Shown here one piece after another: positions 62,701-64,000 of a stretch of 64,000 bases of DNA (positions within the stretch are counted from its first letter, which is position 1; every line of letters begins with the position of its first letter). Source of the stretch: FEN-1219 sp963810755. GTDB taxonomy: Bacteria > Pseudomonadota > Gammaproteobacteria > Steroidobacterales > Rariloculaceae. A model generated the notes under the pieces. It did not search any database. It was not told the origin of the DNA and saw only the letters and a list, made by a program, of their open reading frames with translations. A program made the position numbers and the translations under genes. The stretch spans positions 186,001-250,000 of the forward strand of contig CAWEOP010000009.1 in assembly GCA_963810755.1 (NCBI GenBank), in the 5' to 3' direction.

Positions 62701-64000
62701 CAGAGCGCGGATAGGTCGCAGCACGTGAGTACCGCGCGTCTCGCCAATCCTGCCGACATCCGGGCGTCGCCACGTGCGACACGCAGCCCCGAGCAGCATC
62801 AGCAGGAACTCGATACCGAGCGCCCCGCCGCCGCCGCCGCCCTCGTTCTCGCGCGCTTGGATGCGGACGGTGCGCGTCGCGGGGGGCGCGGCCGAGTTAC
62901 CCGAGAGGTCGGTCGCGTCGTACGTCACGGTGTAGGCTCCGATCACGGCCGTGTTCACGGGATTCTTAATGGTGATCCGCGACGACACGTCGCCGTCGGC
63001 CGCGTCGCTCGCCGTGGCGCCGGCATCGACAAAGGTATCACCGACCGTCAGCGTGACGGTCGGCTCGCCGCGTAGCTGCACCGTCGGTCCCGCCATGTCG
63101 CCCTGACCGAAGTTCGCCGCGCCGTCGTTGAAGAAGACCGCGGCGCCGCCGCCGGCGATCACCGCGACGTCGACCCTATCGTCGATGCTGAACCTGCCCG
63201 CCGCCGCCATGCGCGCGTCGGCGTTCGTGAGTTGGCGCGGATGCAGGACGAACGTCCCGCTCGAATTGCCGACGTTCGTGTAGACCTGATCGCCGTTGCC
63301 GTTGACGACGAACACGTCGTTGTCGCGGTCGAGATCGAAGTCGCCGAGCAGCACGCTCGAGGTCACTGCGGCACCGAGCTTGCTCGCGAGGAAGAACTCG
63401 CCCTTCGTGCTCGACGTGTTGATGAAGACGAGATTGCCGGTGCCGCTGCGGCCGAACACGAGATCGGCGCGGCTGTCGTTGTTCAGGTCGGCGGCGGCCA
63501 CCGAGGTCGTCGCGCCCGTCGGAAGCGTGAGCTCGAGCGTCAGCGCGCCGGCGGTGTTCCGGTAGACGGCGGCGTCCCCTCCGCCGTACGCGACGACCAC
63601 CTCGGGCAGCGAGTCGCCGAACAGGTCCGCGACGACGACGTCGCGGGCGTCGCCGCTGCCGAACGGCGTGCGAGCGAACGTCGCGCCGGCCTGGTTCAGA
63701 TAGACCGCGCTCGCGCCGTTGTTCGCGAACACGAGGTCCGGGAACGCGTCACCGTTCAAGTCCCCGACCGCCACCGCGCGGCTGTCCTCGCTCGGCGCGC
63801 CGATCGCCGCGGTCTCGAACGTGCTCCCCGAGTTGCGGAAGATCCGGTTCGGCGCTCCGACTCCGGCCGCGACGATCACGTCGAGGTCGGCGTCGCGGTC
63901 GAGGTCGGCGAGCGCGATATCCGTGCCGAGAGCATCCCCGCCGAGCACCGTCGGCGTCGTCGACAGCGTTCGCTTGTTCGGGTTCGTCGGATCGACGGCG
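62551..64000 (-). CDS. FG-GAP/VCBS repeat surface protein with Ig-like domain (5' end outside window)
   Basis: The N-terminal part lies beyond the window. Visible are five or six FG-GAP/VCBS repeats with calcium loops (ADLDRDADLDVIVAAG, GDLNGDAFPDLVFANNGASA, ADLNNDSRADLVFGRSGTG, GDFDLDRDNDVFVVNGNGD). A DUF5011-type Ig domain (VGDTFVDAGATASDAADGDV, AVIGAYTVTYDATDLSGNSA) and a Gly-rich tail with hydrophobic segment and arginines (EGGGGGGALGIEFLLMLLGA, then CRTWRR) follow, typical of GlyGly-CTERM sorting signals. The gene should end soon after CRTWRR near 62740, yet the frame stays open to 62551, overlapping the opposite gene, so a sequence error near the end is likely. Confidence 0.82.
   Translation of the reverse strand, partial: AVDPTNPNKRTLSTTPTVLGGDALGTDIALADLDRDADLDVIVAAGVGAPNRIFRNSGSTFETAAIGAPSEDSRAVAVGDLNGDAFPDLVFANNGASAVYLNQAGATFARTPFGSGDARDVVVADLFGDSLPEVVVAYGGGDAAVYRNTAGALTLELTLPTGATTSVAAADLNNDSRADLVFGRSGTGNLVFINTSSTKGEFFLASKLGAAVTSSVLLGDFDLDRDNDVFVVNGNGDQVYTNVGNSSGTFVLHPRQLTNADARMAAAGRFSIDDRVDVAVIAGGGAAVFFNDGAANFGQGDMAGPTVQLRGEPTVTLTVGDTFVDAGATASDAADGDVSSRITIKNPVNTAVIGAYTVTYDATDLSGNSAAPPATRTVRIQARENEGGGGGGALGIEFLLMLLGAACRTWRRPDVGRIGETRGTHVLRPIRALHRIYLLRDRRSDQQRRVRRVVSLGEVAFSKRNSLAERAVQVEMVRARRQ

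Noticed and set aside
1..64000. CRISPR arrays
   Set aside because: No regularly spaced direct repeats of 23-40 bases and no cas genes were seen.

Overview
This is a GC-rich chromosomal window from a Gram-negative bacterium, most likely a gammaproteobacterium. The cell-envelope genes fit this: a TonB-dependent receptor, a patatin/BamA-like outer-membrane protein, a UrcA-family protein and a SYLF protein. The mix of UrcA, TPR/TolB-type regulators, PQQ dehydrogenase and arsenosugar-type genes recalls Steroidobacter/Woeseia-like lineages, but that placement is only an inference. Most of the window is densely coding, with high third-position GC.

Layout. 0-3 kb: end of an anti-sigma factor, a small EF-hand protein, cytochrome b561, rsgA and tRNA-Pro(CGG). 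3-7.9 kb: a foreign island lying between tRNA-Pro and a 45-base copy of the tRNA 3' end. It carries two integron-type gene cassettes with recognisable attC sites, a cobalt-type nitrile hydratase operon (beta, alpha, accessory protein) and a sulfite-oxidase-family molybdoenzyme. 7.9-11.1 kb: a second segment holding a multi-PAS histidine kinase and ending at a third, shorter tRNA-tail repeat. 11-20 kb: secreted and TPR proteins, a RIO kinase, a metallo-beta-lactamase-fold hydrolase and scattered remnants. 20-24 kb: an arsenosugar / rSAM-associated cluster (two transferases, a TVP38-type membrane protein, a radical SAM enzyme and a convergent DUF547 protein). 24-33 kb: a winged-helix/TolB-propeller regulator, a transketolase-like TPP enzyme, a PepSY-like protein, a TPR signalling protein and a sterol-desaturase-family oxidase. 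33.8-38 kb: PQQ dehydrogenase, cytochrome c and a frame-broken secreted protein. 38-52 kb: EAL protein, LysR pseudogene, UrcA, GST, a TonB receptor facing a GH3 beta-glucosidase, NUDIX, an M20 amidohydrolase and secreted proteins. 52-55 kb: SYLF and patatin-porin. 55-63 kb: a surface-glycan neighbourhood (methyltransferases, GT2, a frame-broken membrane glycosyltransferase, an MBOAT O-acyltransferase and its SGNH-like partner). The right edge is an FG-GAP repeat protein running out of the window.

The most distinctive features are the tRNA-Pro island with its integrase-less integron cassettes beside a nitrile hydratase operon, and the arsenosugar-type cluster. A caution for any reader: at least twelve reading-frame breaks occur in six otherwise well-conserved genes, and every one I could resolve behaves as one extra base. 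That looks like systematic insertion error in the sequence rather than gene decay. The LysR gene at 38.9-39.3 kb and the TolB fragment at 17 kb are, by contrast, truly degenerate.
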